DNA from: an uncultured Clostridia bacterium
Lineage (GTDB): Bacteria > Bacillota > Clostridia > Oscillospirales > Acutalibacteraceae
Assembly (NCBI GenBank): GCA_947593615.1
Contig: CANQDR010000007.1
Coordinates: forward strand, 1 to 64,000
Length of the DNA: 64,000 nt
Direction: 5' to 3'
Position numbers and translations under genes: made by a program
Shown: piece after piece, positions 20,035-29,303 of the stretch
Numbering within the stretch: position 1 is the stretch's first letter
Layout: each line of letters begins with the position of its first letter
The notes under the pieces: generated by a model
Told to the model about the DNA's origin: nothing
The model's database searches: none
The model's input: only the letters and a program-made list of their open reading frames with translations

Positions 20035-20838
20035 TCATTTTATATCTTTTACGATTTCATATGGAACTAAGGCTTTTACGTCACCTTTAATTACATCTCT
20101 GCATATACCGATATAAACGTCATTTTCTATTCGGTTTCCGTCTATTTTAATTTTTTCAGGTTTAAATCCTGTTAAAATTCCGCTTCCGCCAAGACTTTCA
20201 AAGGGAATGAGTCTTGTTTTGCTTTCCTCGGGTTTAAAGTTCTCGAGCAGCTCGGATTCCGCGATTATTACATAATCTCCTGAAAACGGCTCTTTTACGT
20301 TACAACCCGTGTCAATCTTTGCGCAAAACGTTAATATCTTATTAAGTATGTAAATTTCAACATTACAGGTACCTCCTCCGTTGACACCTTTCGTCAGTCT
20401 TTTTATAAGTTTGAGAATATAATAACAGGCAAGAGTAAGAATAATAAGAACAACAGGGGAAATATTAAAATAAACAATATCATTGTAGATTTCCATTCCC
20501 TGTGGTTTGAATGCTGTGTAAATAAATATCATTATGCCGCAAAATGAAAAGGAAAAAGAAAAATATACTGCAACTCTTTTTATGTAGTTTTTTAAATTGC
20601 ATTTTCCGAATGATACAAATATTATTACAGCTGCAACTGCAATATCAGCCAAAATATTAAGTCCGAAAATAAAAGAGGGGAGAAGAGCTATGAGGCTTGA
20701 CAGTCCTCCGATTACGCTGCCGATTATCATTCTTTTGAGTGATACTTTGATGTGAAGGCATTTTTTGGTACAAAGAATCAGAAAAAAATCAATGAAAATG
20801 TTTACGGTAATAAGAACGTCAATATATATGGTTTTCAT
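20035..20838 (-). CDS. spoIIGA: Pro-sigma-E processing peptidase SpoIIGA
   Basis: MKTIYIDVLITVNIFIDFFLI, aspartyl protease-like CAKIDTGCNVKEPFSG, upstream of sigE. Confidence 0.9.
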   Translation of the reverse strand: MKTIYIDVLITVNIFIDFFLILCTKKCLHIKVSLKRMIIGSVIGGLSSLIALLPSFIFGLNILADIAVAAVIIFVSFGKCNLKNYIKRVAVYFSFSFSFCGIMIFIYTAFKPQGMEIYNDIVYFNISPVVLIILTLACYYILKLIKRLTKGVNGGGTCNVEIYILNKILTFCAKIDTGCNVKEPFSGDYVIIAESELLENFKPEESKTRLIPFESLGGSGILTGFKPEKIKIDGNRIENDVYIGICRDVIKGDVKALVPYEIVKDIK

Positions 20839-20913
20839 TATTTTCGCCCCTATTAAATTATTGCATAACGAATAAATAATTAATGTCAAAATATGTACAG
20901 GAGGTAAATTAAA

Positions 20914-21000
20914 ATGTTACCGGGATTTATAATAGGAATGTTTATAGGTGCTTTCGTGGGAGTAAGCATTATGTGCCTGTTCTATTATTCCAAAAATTAG
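20914..21000 (+). CDS. 28-aa single-TM small protein (DUF3789-like), MLPGFIIGMFIGAFVGVSIMCLFYYSKN
   Basis: SD aggagg; GlyxxxGly TM followed by MCL..; too short for the ORF track. Confidence 0.65.
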   Translation: MLPGFIIGMFIGAFVGVSIMCLFYYSKN

Positions 21001-21010
21001 AATAATAAAA

Positions 21011-21030
21011 GCCGGCTCAAATGAGCCGGC
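21011..21030. terminator. Hairpin terminator between the small ORF and degV-like gene
   Basis: gccggctca aa tgagccggc perfect palindrome. Confidence 0.75.
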
Positions 21031-21058
21031 TGTACGAATACATATATATATTATTTTG

Positions 21059-21931
21059 TTAGAATTTAAGATTGCGCTTACCCAAAAACAGTATTGCAAG
21101 CATTCCGGAACCAACATGAGTACCTATTACAGGACCGATGTCACAAATCTGAGTTTCTTTACACATACCCTTTACAGCTTTTTGAAGTTGAAGAGCGCCC
21201 TCTTTATTATCAGCATGGGCAATAAAGACAAGACTGTTCTTTAAATCATCAGCGTCGCGTTCAAGATGCTTGACCAGTGTGCTGATTATGTTGCTTTTTC
21301 CTCTTATTTTTCCAACATTAATAAGATGTCCGCAGTCATCAACGCTGATAAGAGGTTTAATCTGAAGAGCTTTTCCGAAAGTAGCCGTAACAGTAGAAAT
21401 TCTGCCGCCTCTTTTAAGCTGGTCAAGATCCTCAACCACAAACCAGTGGCATACTTTTAATCTTATATCTTCAATATATTCTGCAAGTTCTTCAATAGAT
21501 ATACCTTCAGCGTACTTTTTTCCTGCAAGATATACAAGAAAACCAAGTCCTGCCGAATCACATAATGAGTCGATTGCAATTATTTTTCTTTCGGGATACT
21601 TTTCTTTAAGATCTTTTACTGCCATCATACAAGTGTTGAAAGTTCCGCTAAGACCTGTTGAAATACCTGTGTAAATTATATCTTTTCCTGCTTTAAGATA
21701 ATTCTCAAAATATGTGGTAAAGCTGCTATAGTTTATCTGTGTGGTTTTTGAATAAACTCCCTTTTTCAATTTTCCGTAAAATTCCTCAAGACTCATCATT
21801 CTTGCGTCTGTGTAGTGAAGATAAGACTTGTCATCCATATGAAATTCCATAGGCAAAACTTCAACGCCGATTTCATTTACTTGTTTTTCTGTTAAATCGC
21901 AGGAGGCATCAGTCATAAAAACATAATCCAT
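21059..21931 (-). CDS. DegV family (fatty acid binding) protein
   Basis: FMTDASCDLTEKQ, YTGISTGLSGTFNTCMMA, DSLCDSAGLGFLV, GKIRGKSNII. Confidence 0.93.
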   Translation of the reverse strand: MDYVFMTDASCDLTEKQVNEIGVEVLPMEFHMDDKSYLHYTDARMMSLEEFYGKLKKGVYSKTTQINYSSFTTYFENYLKAGKDIIYTGISTGLSGTFNTCMMAVKDLKEKYPERKIIAIDSLCDSAGLGFLVYLAGKKYAEGISIEELAEYIEDIRLKVCHWFVVEDLDQLKRGGRISTVTATFGKALQIKPLISVDDCGHLINVGKIRGKSNIISTLVKHLERDADDLKNSLVFIAHADNKEGALQLQKAVKGMCKETQICDIGPVIGTHVGSGMLAILFLGKRNLKF

Positions 21932-22061
21932 ATTCACATCTCCCATAATCATAATTTTATATGATAACAAAGTTATTTTATCAAATCAAAATTCAAAAGT
22001 CAATGTATATAAGAAATAACATTATACATATATATAGTATTGACAAGACAGGGGGCAGATT

Positions 22062-22349
22062 ATGAATTGTCGATTGACTGATTTAAGACATAAAGAAGTA
22101 ATAAGCGTATGCGACGGTGCGCGCATCGGTTTTGTTGATGATGTTATTGTGGATACAAAAACTGCGTGTATTGTATCTATTGTAATATTTGGCAGGACGG
22201 GCTTCTTAGGATTATTCGGTAAATGCGAGGATTATATTATTCCATGGGGGAAAATTGACCTGATCGGCGAGGATACAATCATTATTTCGTGCGCTACTCC
22301 GAAACCCACGAAAAGGCAGAAAAAAAGGGGTTTTCGCAAAAAAAATTAA
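22062..22349 (+). CDS. YlmC/YmxH family sporulation protein (PRC-barrel)
   Basis: RLTDLRHKEVISVCDGARIGFVDDVIVD ... GRTGFLGLFGKCEDYIIPWGKIDLIGEDTIII. Confidence 0.9.
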   Translation: MNCRLTDLRHKEVISVCDGARIGFVDDVIVDTKTACIVSIVIFGRTGFLGLFGKCEDYIIPWGKIDLIGEDTIIISCATPKPTKRQKKRGFRKKN

Positions 22350-22374
22350 AAAAACTTCACTTTCTAACCTAACG

Positions 22375-22424
22375 GCAAAATACACGAAGAAATAATTTAA
22401 AATATATGCAAAATACACAAAGAA
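22375..22424 (+). repeat. Direct repeat GCAAAATACACRAAGAA (two copies, 33-bp period)
   Basis: 22375-22391 and 22408-22424; followed by three ATATTAC units at 22453-22479. Confidence 0.6.
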
Positions 22425-22653
22425 TAATTTCTTTAAAAAATTAAAAAAATAAATATTACAAAAATATTACAAATATTACATGTAAAAACAGGGGCGTTGA
22501 CTTGCAATTTAAAAAATTTTATGTTTAAATACAGTTGATGTTGTGTGTTTGATAAAATTTTAACGACTAAAGACGTTGCACATTATAAAATTTGATTATG
22601 CAAATATCTACCGTGTCAAGTTAATGTGCAGAAATCAAAGGGAGGACAAATTT

Positions 22654-23562
22654 TTGAGAGCGACAAAGTATAAACATTACGGAAGTGAAAGCAATTTAAG
22701 TCTCAAGTCTGATAAGACTAAGACAACTAAAAAGAAACCTCATAAAAAGTTCAAGGCAATGTCCTTGATAATAGCAATTTCTCTGGCGGCTGCACTTATT
22801 CTGCCGACTACCACTCTTGCTCCTAATGTTGATGCGTTTGAGGACAGCAAGGCTGCTTCTTTTTCAATAGGAGATATCGATGCGTTTTCGGTAATAATCA
22901 AAGATAACTGTGTTACAGAAACAACTGTTCCGCTAACTCAAGAGCCTACAACCGTGGCAGAAACAACTAAAGCAACAGAAGCTGTAAAGACAACTGAGGC
23001 TGAAAAAGAAAAAGTTGAAGAAACTAAGCCTGTAAAAACTGAAAAAGTTGTGAGTGAAGTTTCCGAAACTGAAACAGAATCAATTGAAATATCGGATGAT
23101 TATGACGAATATGTTGATGACTCTTATACTGTGAGCAATGATGACAGCACATACAGTTCGGAAGGTTTTCTTGTTGATATCAGCAATCCCGATCCTTCAT
23201 ACAGTCCAAAGCCTGTAACACTTTCATCTTATGACAGAGCTAAGCTTGAAAGACTTGTAATGGGGGAAGCAGGTTCATTAGGTTACACAGGTTGTGCACT
23301 TGTTGCACAGGCGATTCGTGATTCCATGAATCGTTCAGGCACTACATCAATTGACACGATTATTTCAGAGTATAAGTATTATGCACCTACGAATAAGACT
23401 CCGAATCAGTCAGTAAAAGATGCCGTTTCTTACATATTTGACCAGAACGGCTCAGCCGTGCAGCACAGAATATTGTGTTTCTATACAGGAAAAAGCGGCT
23501 GGCATGAAACCCAGAATTTTATTGTGGGATACGGAAATGTGAGATTTTTTGACTTATGGTAA
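22654..23562 (+). CDS. Cell wall hydrolase, SleB/Hydrolase_2 family, N-terminal TM and Thr/Glu-rich linker
   Basis: LVMGEAGSLGYTGCALVAQAIRDSM ... SYIFDQNGSAVQHRILCFYTGKSGWHETQNFIVGYGNVRFF; TTG start supported by SD ggagg. Confidence 0.82.
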   Translation: MRATKYKHYGSESNLSLKSDKTKTTKKKPHKKFKAMSLIIAISLAAALILPTTTLAPNVDAFEDSKAASFSIGDIDAFSVIIKDNCVTETTVPLTQEPTTVAETTKATEAVKTTEAEKEKVEETKPVKTEKVVSEVSETETESIEISDDYDEYVDDSYTVSNDDSTYSSEGFLVDISNPDPSYSPKPVTLSSYDRAKLERLVMGEAGSLGYTGCALVAQAIRDSMNRSGTTSIDTIISEYKYYAPTNKTPNQSVKDAVSYIFDQNGSAVQHRILCFYTGKSGWHETQNFIVGYGNVRFFDLW

Positions 23563-23674
23563 TTTATATTTATTACTGACGAGTGATAATTTTATAAATA
23601 ATTTTTCAGAAAAAATCAAGTGTTTATGTAAAAAGCACTTGATTTTTTCCATTTTTATGGTATAATATATAAGC

Positions 23675-23772
23675 ATTTCGCACGCTGATGCTTGTCGGCA
23701 GGGTGGCATATTGCATTTTGCGCCGATAAATCAAGGGCACAGCGGAGGTTTTAACCTAAGGAGGATTTTATA
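23675..23772 (+). promoter_or_regulatory. Candidate rpsB 5' leader
   Basis: tcggc ... gccga stem and aggttttaacct hairpin immediately before the rpsB SD. Confidence 0.35.
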
Positions 23773-24510
23773 ATGGCAGTAGTTTCAATGAAACAACTTT
23801 TGGAGGCCGGAGTACATTTCGGTCACCAGACAAGAAGATGGAACCCTAAGATGGCGGAGTACATTTTCACAGAACGTAACGGAATTTACATCATTGACCT
23901 TCAGAAGAGCGTAAAAAAGCTCGAAGAAGCTTACAATTTCGTTCGTGAAATCGCAGCAGAGGGTAAAAACGTACTTTTCGTAGGTACAAAAAAGCAGGCT
24001 CAGGATTCTGTAAAAGAAGAAGCTGAACGTGCAGGCGCTTATTATGTAAACGCAAGATGGTTGGGCGGTATGCTCACAAACTTCTCTACAATTCGCAGAA
24101 GAGTTGCTCGCTTAAAGCAGCTCCGCACAATGCAGGAGGACGGAACATTTGACCTTCTTCCAAAGAAAGAAGTTATCAAACTCAACCTTGAAATTGAAAA
24201 GCTCGAAAAATTCATGGGCGGTATCAAGGATATGACAGAGATGCCCGGCGCACTCTTCATTGTTGACCCAAGAAAAGAAAGAATTGCAGTTTCGGAAGCT
24301 AAGAAGCTCAATATTCCGATTGTTGCAATTGTAGATACAAACTGTGACCCTGATGAAATTGACTATGTTATCCCGGGTAACGATGACGCTATCCGTGCTG
24401 TAAAGCTTATTGCCGGCGCAATAGCTAACGCTGTAATTGAGGGAAGAGAAGGTCAGATGGGCGCAGCTGCCGTTGAAGAAGAAACAGCAGACGAAGAAAC
24501 CGAAGAATAA
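23773..24510 (+). CDS. rpsB: 30S ribosomal protein S2
   Basis: [40 protein letters not shown]. Confidence 0.98.
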   Translation: MAVVSMKQLLEAGVHFGHQTRRWNPKMAEYIFTERNGIYIIDLQKSVKKLEEAYNFVREIAAEGKNVLFVGTKKQAQDSVKEEAERAGAYYVNARWLGGMLTNFSTIRRRVARLKQLRTMQEDGTFDLLPKKEVIKLNLEIEKLEKFMGGIKDMTEMPGALFIVDPRKERIAVSEAKKLNIPIVAIVDTNCDPDEIDYVIPGNDDAIRAVKLIAGAIANAVIEGREGQMGAAAVEEETADEETEE

Positions 24511-24548
24511 TTTGAATTACTATTTACTTTTGAAAGGATGAATTAATA

Positions 24549-25460
24549 ATGGCAGCATTTACAGCTCAGGATGTAAAGGCACTCAGAGAAAAAACAGGCT
24601 GCGGTATGATGGATTGCAAAAAAGCACTCACAAATGCTGACGGCGATATGGATAAAGCTATTGACTTTTTACGTGAACAGGGTCTTGCTAAGCAAGCTAA
24701 AAAGGCCGGCAGAATTGCCGCTGAGGGTGTTGCTTATGCATGCACCAGCGATGACCTTTCAGTAGGTGTTGTAATTGAAGTTAATGCAGAAACAGACTTT
24801 GTTGCTAAGAACGATTCATTTATGGATTTTGTAAAGGCTTGTGCAAATACTGTTATGCAGAATAATCCTGCTGATGTTGAGGCACTTCTTGCTTTGCAGG
24901 CAGTGGGCACAACTCAGACAGTTGCTGAGCTTTTACAGGAAAAGGTTCTTACAATAGGTGAGAACATTCAGATTCGCCGTTTTGAGCGTCTTGAAGGTGC
25001 TTGCGTAGCATATGTTCATGCAGGCGGTAAAATCGGCGTTCTTGTAAACTTCGATACAGACCTTGCTTCAAAACCTGAGTTCACAGCTTACGGTAAAGAC
25101 GTTGCAATGCAGATTGCAGCTCTCAACACACCGTACCTTACAGAAAGCGATGTTCCTGCTGATGTAATTGAGCATGAAAAAGAGGTTATGCGCCAGCAGG
25201 TTATTAACGAGGGTAAGCCCGAAGCCATTGCAGACAAGATTGTAATGGGCAAAATCGGTAAATTCTTTAAGGAAAACTGCCTTGTTGACCAGGAATTTGT
25301 TAAGGACAATAAGCAGACAATTAAGCAATATACTCAGAATACTGCAAAGGCTCTCGGCGGTTCAATCGAGATTAAAAAATTCGTTCGTTTTGAAAAGGGC
25401 GAAGGAATTGAAAAGCGTCAGGATGATTTTGCTGCTGAAGTTGCAAGTATGGTAAAATAA
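24549..25460 (+). CDS. tsf: Elongation factor Ts
   Basis: VKALREKTGCGMMDCKKAL, EVNAETDFVAKN. Confidence 0.98.
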   Translation: MAAFTAQDVKALREKTGCGMMDCKKALTNADGDMDKAIDFLREQGLAKQAKKAGRIAAEGVAYACTSDDLSVGVVIEVNAETDFVAKNDSFMDFVKACANTVMQNNPADVEALLALQAVGTTQTVAELLQEKVLTIGENIQIRRFERLEGACVAYVHAGGKIGVLVNFDTDLASKPEFTAYGKDVAMQIAALNTPYLTESDVPADVIEHEKEVMRQQVINEGKPEAIADKIVMGKIGKFFKENCLVDQEFVKDNKQTIKQYTQNTAKALGGSIEIKKFVRFEKGEGIEKRQDDFAAEVASMVK

Positions 25461-25555
25461 TTTACTAAATAAGTTATTCCTATCATTGAAGTGCCTTAAA
25501 CTTAAAAGAGATATACAAATTTTTAGCTAATAATTTTTCAAATTAAATATTAAGC

Positions 25556-25607
25556 ATCTAAATTGGCTTGGTGTCTGTGTTGAGCAGATGTCAAGCCATT
25601 TAGTTTA
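25556..25607 (+). terminator. Long hairpin downstream of tsf
   Basis: ctaaattggcttg ... caagccatttag inverted repeat. Confidence 0.65.
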
Positions 25608-25778
25608 GTTTATTTCTACGTCTTGTCACAATGTTTAAAACTGGTCTATCGCAAATTGTATACGCAACCAATGAATGGGGTTCGATTTAGTCCCTTGCGG
25701 ATTTTATTTTTAACTAGGAAATAATAAAAGGAAAATTTTATTGTTATTCATAGTTATAATTTTGTTATCTTTCGCGGG

Positions 25779-25807
25779 TTGACAATAATAGGAAATAAAT
25801 GTATAAT
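25779..25807 (+). promoter_or_regulatory. Sigma-A promoter for the amino-sugar cluster
   Basis: TTGACA - 17 nt - TATAAT. Confidence 0.7.
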
Positions 25808-25875
25808 AATAAATTGTAGTAAATGGTCTTATAATGGCTGTAGCACACTAAAAATATAACGAAAAGAGGCTAATT

Positions 25876-27009
25876 ATGATTCCTTTTAATGTTCCTCCGT
25901 TCATTGGTTCGGAGTTGGATTACATACGTAAATCCATTCAAAATCATAAAATATGCGGCGACGGTGAATATACAAAAAAATGTCATCTCTTGCTTGAAGA
26001 AAAAACAAATTCTCCCAAAGTTTTACTTACCACATCATGCACACACGCTTTAGAGCTTGCTGCATTACTTGCTGATATAAAACCCGGCGATGAAGTAATT
26101 ATGCCGTCATATACATTTGTATCAACTGCTGACGCTTTTGTCCTCAGAGGCGCAACTATTGTATTTGTTGATATCAGACCTGATACAATGAATATAGATG
26201 AAAAATTAATTGAACAGGCTATTACTCCAAAAACAAAAGCGATTGTTCCAGTTCATTATGCAGGCGTTGCATGTGAAATGGATACTATTTGCGATATAGC
26301 ACGCAGATATAATCTTGTTGTTGTAGAAGATGCTGCTCAGGGAGTTATGGCGTCATATAAAGGCAGGCAGCTTGGCTCTATAGGAGATTATGGCTGCTAT
26401 TCATTTCATGAAACGAAGAATTACAGCATGGGAGAGGGCGGTGCAATACTTATTAAATCACCGCAATCAGCAGAGCGTGCTGAAATAATCCGTGAAAAAG
26501 GTACAAACAGAAGCCGTTTTTTGAGGGGACAGATAGACAAATATACATGGGTTGATTTGGGTTCTTCGTATTTGCCGAGCGATATGAACGCTGCTTATTT
26601 ATATGCACAGCTTGAAAAAGCTGATGAAATCAATAACGCCAGATTAAAAATATGGAATCAATACAATGACGGCCTTTCTGATTTAGCTGAAAAGTCGCTC
26701 ATTGATTTGCCTTACATTCCTGAGGAATGCACACATAATGCGCATATGTATTATATAAAATGCAAAGATATCGATGAGCGTACAGAATTGATTTCGTTTA
26801 TGAAGGAAAAAGATATTCTTACGGTATTTCATTATATTCCGTTACATTCTTCACCTGCCGGAAAGAAATTCGGACGTTTTGCAGGAGAAGACCGTTACAC
26901 TACAAAAGAAAGTGAACGCTTGCTCAGACTTCCAATGTACTATGGTTTAAAAACAGAAGAAGTTGACTATATTATTGAACAAATTCATACATTCTATAAA
27001 GACAGATAA
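25876..27009 (+). CDS. rffA: dTDP-4-amino-4,6-dideoxy-sugar aminotransferase (RffA/WecE, DegT/AryC1 family)
   Basis: IPFNVPPFIGSELDYI, VLLTTSCTHALELAALL, MPSYTFVSTADAFVLRGA, SFHETKNYSMGEGGA (PLP Lys). Confidence 0.92.
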   Translation: MIPFNVPPFIGSELDYIRKSIQNHKICGDGEYTKKCHLLLEEKTNSPKVLLTTSCTHALELAALLADIKPGDEVIMPSYTFVSTADAFVLRGATIVFVDIRPDTMNIDEKLIEQAITPKTKAIVPVHYAGVACEMDTICDIARRYNLVVVEDAAQGVMASYKGRQLGSIGDYGCYSFHETKNYSMGEGGAILIKSPQSAERAEIIREKGTNRSRFLRGQIDKYTWVDLGSSYLPSDMNAAYLYAQLEKADEINNARLKIWNQYNDGLSDLAEKSLIDLPYIPEECTHNAHMYYIKCKDIDERTELISFMKEKDILTVFHYIPLHSSPAGKKFGRFAGEDRYTTKESERLLRLPMYYGLKTEEVDYIIEQIHTFYKDR

Positions 27010-27031
27010 GATGAATCAGGAGGTCCGACAT

Positions 27032-27559
27032 ATGAGTGATTTTGACGTTTCAATTCGCCCTATCACAGTAGAGGATACAGAGAAAATTGTTTTCTGGAGA
27101 AATACTCCGGATGTACAGAATAATTTTATTTATCGCACGCCTTTTACAAGTGAAGCTCATCTTAATTGGTTCAAAAACCGTGTTCAGACCGGAGAAGTTG
27201 CACAATTTATGATTCATTCCGAAAAGCTCGGCCGTGATGTAGGCTCCGTATATTTAAGAGATATTGACTGTGAAAACCAAAAAGCTGAGTTCGGTATTTT
27301 TATTGGAGAAGCTGACGCCAGAGGACAGGGGATCGGTTCAAAGGCAACTATGCTGACACTTCAGTACGGATTTGAGAAATTAAATCTTAACCGCATATTT
27401 TTAAGAGTTTTTGCACGAAATATCGGTGCTGTAAAGGCATACAAAAAAGCCGGATTTATTCAGGAGGGCTTATTTCGTGAGGACGTTATTATTGACGGAA
27501 TAAAGGAAGATATGATTTTTATGTCAGTTCTGAAAGCAGAATATATGGAAAACAAATAA
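27032..27559 (+). CDS. GNAT family N-acetyltransferase (RimJ/RimL-like, sugar-amine type)
   Basis: SIRPITVEDTEKIVFWRN ... GIFIGEADARGQGIGSKATMLTLQYGFEKLNLNRIFLRVFARNIGAVKAYKKAGF. Confidence 0.9.
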   Translation: MSDFDVSIRPITVEDTEKIVFWRNTPDVQNNFIYRTPFTSEAHLNWFKNRVQTGEVAQFMIHSEKLGRDVGSVYLRDIDCENQKAEFGIFIGEADARGQGIGSKATMLTLQYGFEKLNLNRIFLRVFARNIGAVKAYKKAGFIQEGLFREDVIIDGIKEDMIFMSVLKAEYMENK

Positions 27560-27561
27560 AA

Positions 27562-27588
27562 GAAGAGGAGGAATACCCATCCTCTTCA
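27562..27588 (+). terminator. Intra-cluster hairpin
   Basis: gaagagga ggaataccca tcctcttc. Confidence 0.6.
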
Positions 27589-27633
27589 TATACTTTTAAT
27601 TTTTTAAGTGTATTGTGAGAATGGGGAGTAGAA

Positions 27634-28596
27634 ATGATGAAAAAAAAGCTGTCGTTTATTATTCCCTGCTATGGTTCTGAAAATACTATAGCAAATGTTG
27701 TAGATGAAATAAAAACCACCCTTCGAAATGAAGGTGCAGAATATGACTATGAAATCATTTTAGTAAATGACCATTCTCCCGACAAAGTTTATTCGGTAAT
27801 ATGTAAACTCGCCAAAGAAGACAATAAAATTAAAGGAATTGACCTTGCACGTAATTTTGGTCAGCATGCTGCTTTAATGGCAGGATTTAATCACGTAACC
27901 GGTGATATAATCATTTGTCTTGACGATGACGGACAGTCACCGGCTAATCAGATGTTCAGACTTATTAACCGACTTGATGATGACTGTGATGTTGTTTTTG
28001 CGAGCTATTCTCATAAAAAGCATTCTTTCTTCAGAAACTTAGGCAGCAAGATAAATGATCGCATGGCACGTTCATTGCTTAATAAGCCAAAAAATTTACA
28101 AATTATGAGTTTTTTTGCCTGCAAGCGATACATTGCCGATGAAGTTATGAGATATGATAAACCCTATCCCTATATGTCTGGTCTTTTGCTGAGAGCAACC
28201 AAAAATATTGCAAATGTAGAGGTTGACCACAGAGAGAGAGAATCCGGTTCTTCGGGTTACAACTTTAAAAAGTTATTTTCTCTTTGGGTAAACGGCTTCA
28301 CGGCTTTTTCTGTGCGACCTCTTAGAATAGCGACCCTTTTGGGTGTTTTATGCGCAGGAGTTGGTTTTTTATACGGAATATACATTATAATTAATAAGTT
28401 TATTAATCCGCTGGCACCATTGGGTTACAGTTCTATGATGGCTGTTTTCCTTTTTGTAGGCGGTATAATTATGCTTATGTTGGGTCTTATCGGAGAATAT
28501 GTTGGCAGAATTTATATAAGTCTTAACAAAGCTCCTCAATATGTTATCCGTCAGTCAGTTAACATAGAAAAAAACTCGGAGGACAGCAATGCTTAA
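27634..28596 (+). CDS. GT2 undecaprenyl-phosphate glycosyltransferase (ArnC/GtrB-like)
   Basis: LSFIIPCYGSENTI, LARNFGQHAALMAGF, CLDDDGQSP, C-terminal IGEYVGRIYISLNKAPQYVIR. Confidence 0.92.
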   Translation: MMKKKLSFIIPCYGSENTIANVVDEIKTTLRNEGAEYDYEIILVNDHSPDKVYSVICKLAKEDNKIKGIDLARNFGQHAALMAGFNHVTGDIIICLDDDGQSPANQMFRLINRLDDDCDVVFASYSHKKHSFFRNLGSKINDRMARSLLNKPKNLQIMSFFACKRYIADEVMRYDKPYPYMSGLLLRATKNIANVEVDHRERESGSSGYNFKKLFSLWVNGFTAFSVRPLRIATLLGVLCAGVGFLYGIYIIINKFINPLAPLGYSSMMAVFLFVGGIIMLMLGLIGEYVGRIYISLNKAPQYVIRQSVNIEKNSEDSNA

Positions 28597-28948
28597 TTCT
28601 TCAAATAAAATTGCAGTAAAAGATATAATATTCCTGCATATAATACTGCTTTTATATTCAGGCAGCAGCATTTGTTCAAAGCTTGCAGCTTCTCAAGAAT
28701 TCTTATCATTACCGTTTATATTACTTTACGGATGTGTTGTTTTATGCCTGATGATTTTTGCCGTCCTTTGGCAGCAAATACTTAAAAAAATGCCGCTTAC
28801 GGTCGCATATGCAAACAAATCCGTGGTAATTATATGGGGTATGCTTGCAGGTTCATTGTTTTTTCAGGAAAAAATAACGTGGCCTATTATTTTAGGTTCA
28901 GTTATTATAGTTATTGGAGTTTATTTGGTGGTACGAGAAGATGGATAA
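28589..28948 (+). CDS. Small EamA/SMR-family membrane protein (ArnE-like)
   Basis: 4 TM, 119 aa, LTVAYANKSVVIIWGMLAGSLFFQEKITWPIILGSVIIVIGVYLV. Confidence 0.8.
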   Translation: MLNSSNKIAVKDIIFLHIILLLYSGSSICSKLAASQEFLSLPFILLYGCVVLCLMIFAVLWQQILKKMPLTVAYANKSVVIIWGMLAGSLFFQEKITWPIILGSVIIVIGVYLVVREDG

Positions 28949-29303
28949 AAGCGGAATATTTATGATAATTTTTATATGTTCGGTTTTAATATCATCTATT
29001 TCTCAGGTTTTATTAAAAAAGAGCGCAAATAAAAGCTATTCAAGCGTACTGAAAGAGTATTTTAATCCGCGTGTTATAATAGCTTACGGTATGTTTTTTC
29101 TTTCAACGCTGATAACCGTTTTTGCATATAAGAATGTTCCGCTGTCACTCGGCCCGGTATTGGAGTCTGCGGGATATATTTTTGTTGCAGTGCTTAGTTA
29201 TCTGTTCTTAAAGGAAAAACTTAAAAAAAGGCAAATTATAGGTATGGGATTAATTTTAATTGGGATTGCAGTCGTTTCAATAGGAGGTGCATATGTTGCT
29301 TAG
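28941..29303 (+). CDS. Small EamA/SMR-family membrane protein (ArnF-like)
   Basis: 4 TM, VPLSLGPVLESAGYIFVAVLSYLFLKEKLKKRQIIGMGLILIGI; overlaps previous gene. Confidence 0.8.
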   Translation: MDKSGIFMIIFICSVLISSISQVLLKKSANKSYSSVLKEYFNPRVIIAYGMFFLSTLITVFAYKNVPLSLGPVLESAGYIFVAVLSYLFLKEKLKKRQIIGMGLILIGIAVVSIGGAYVA

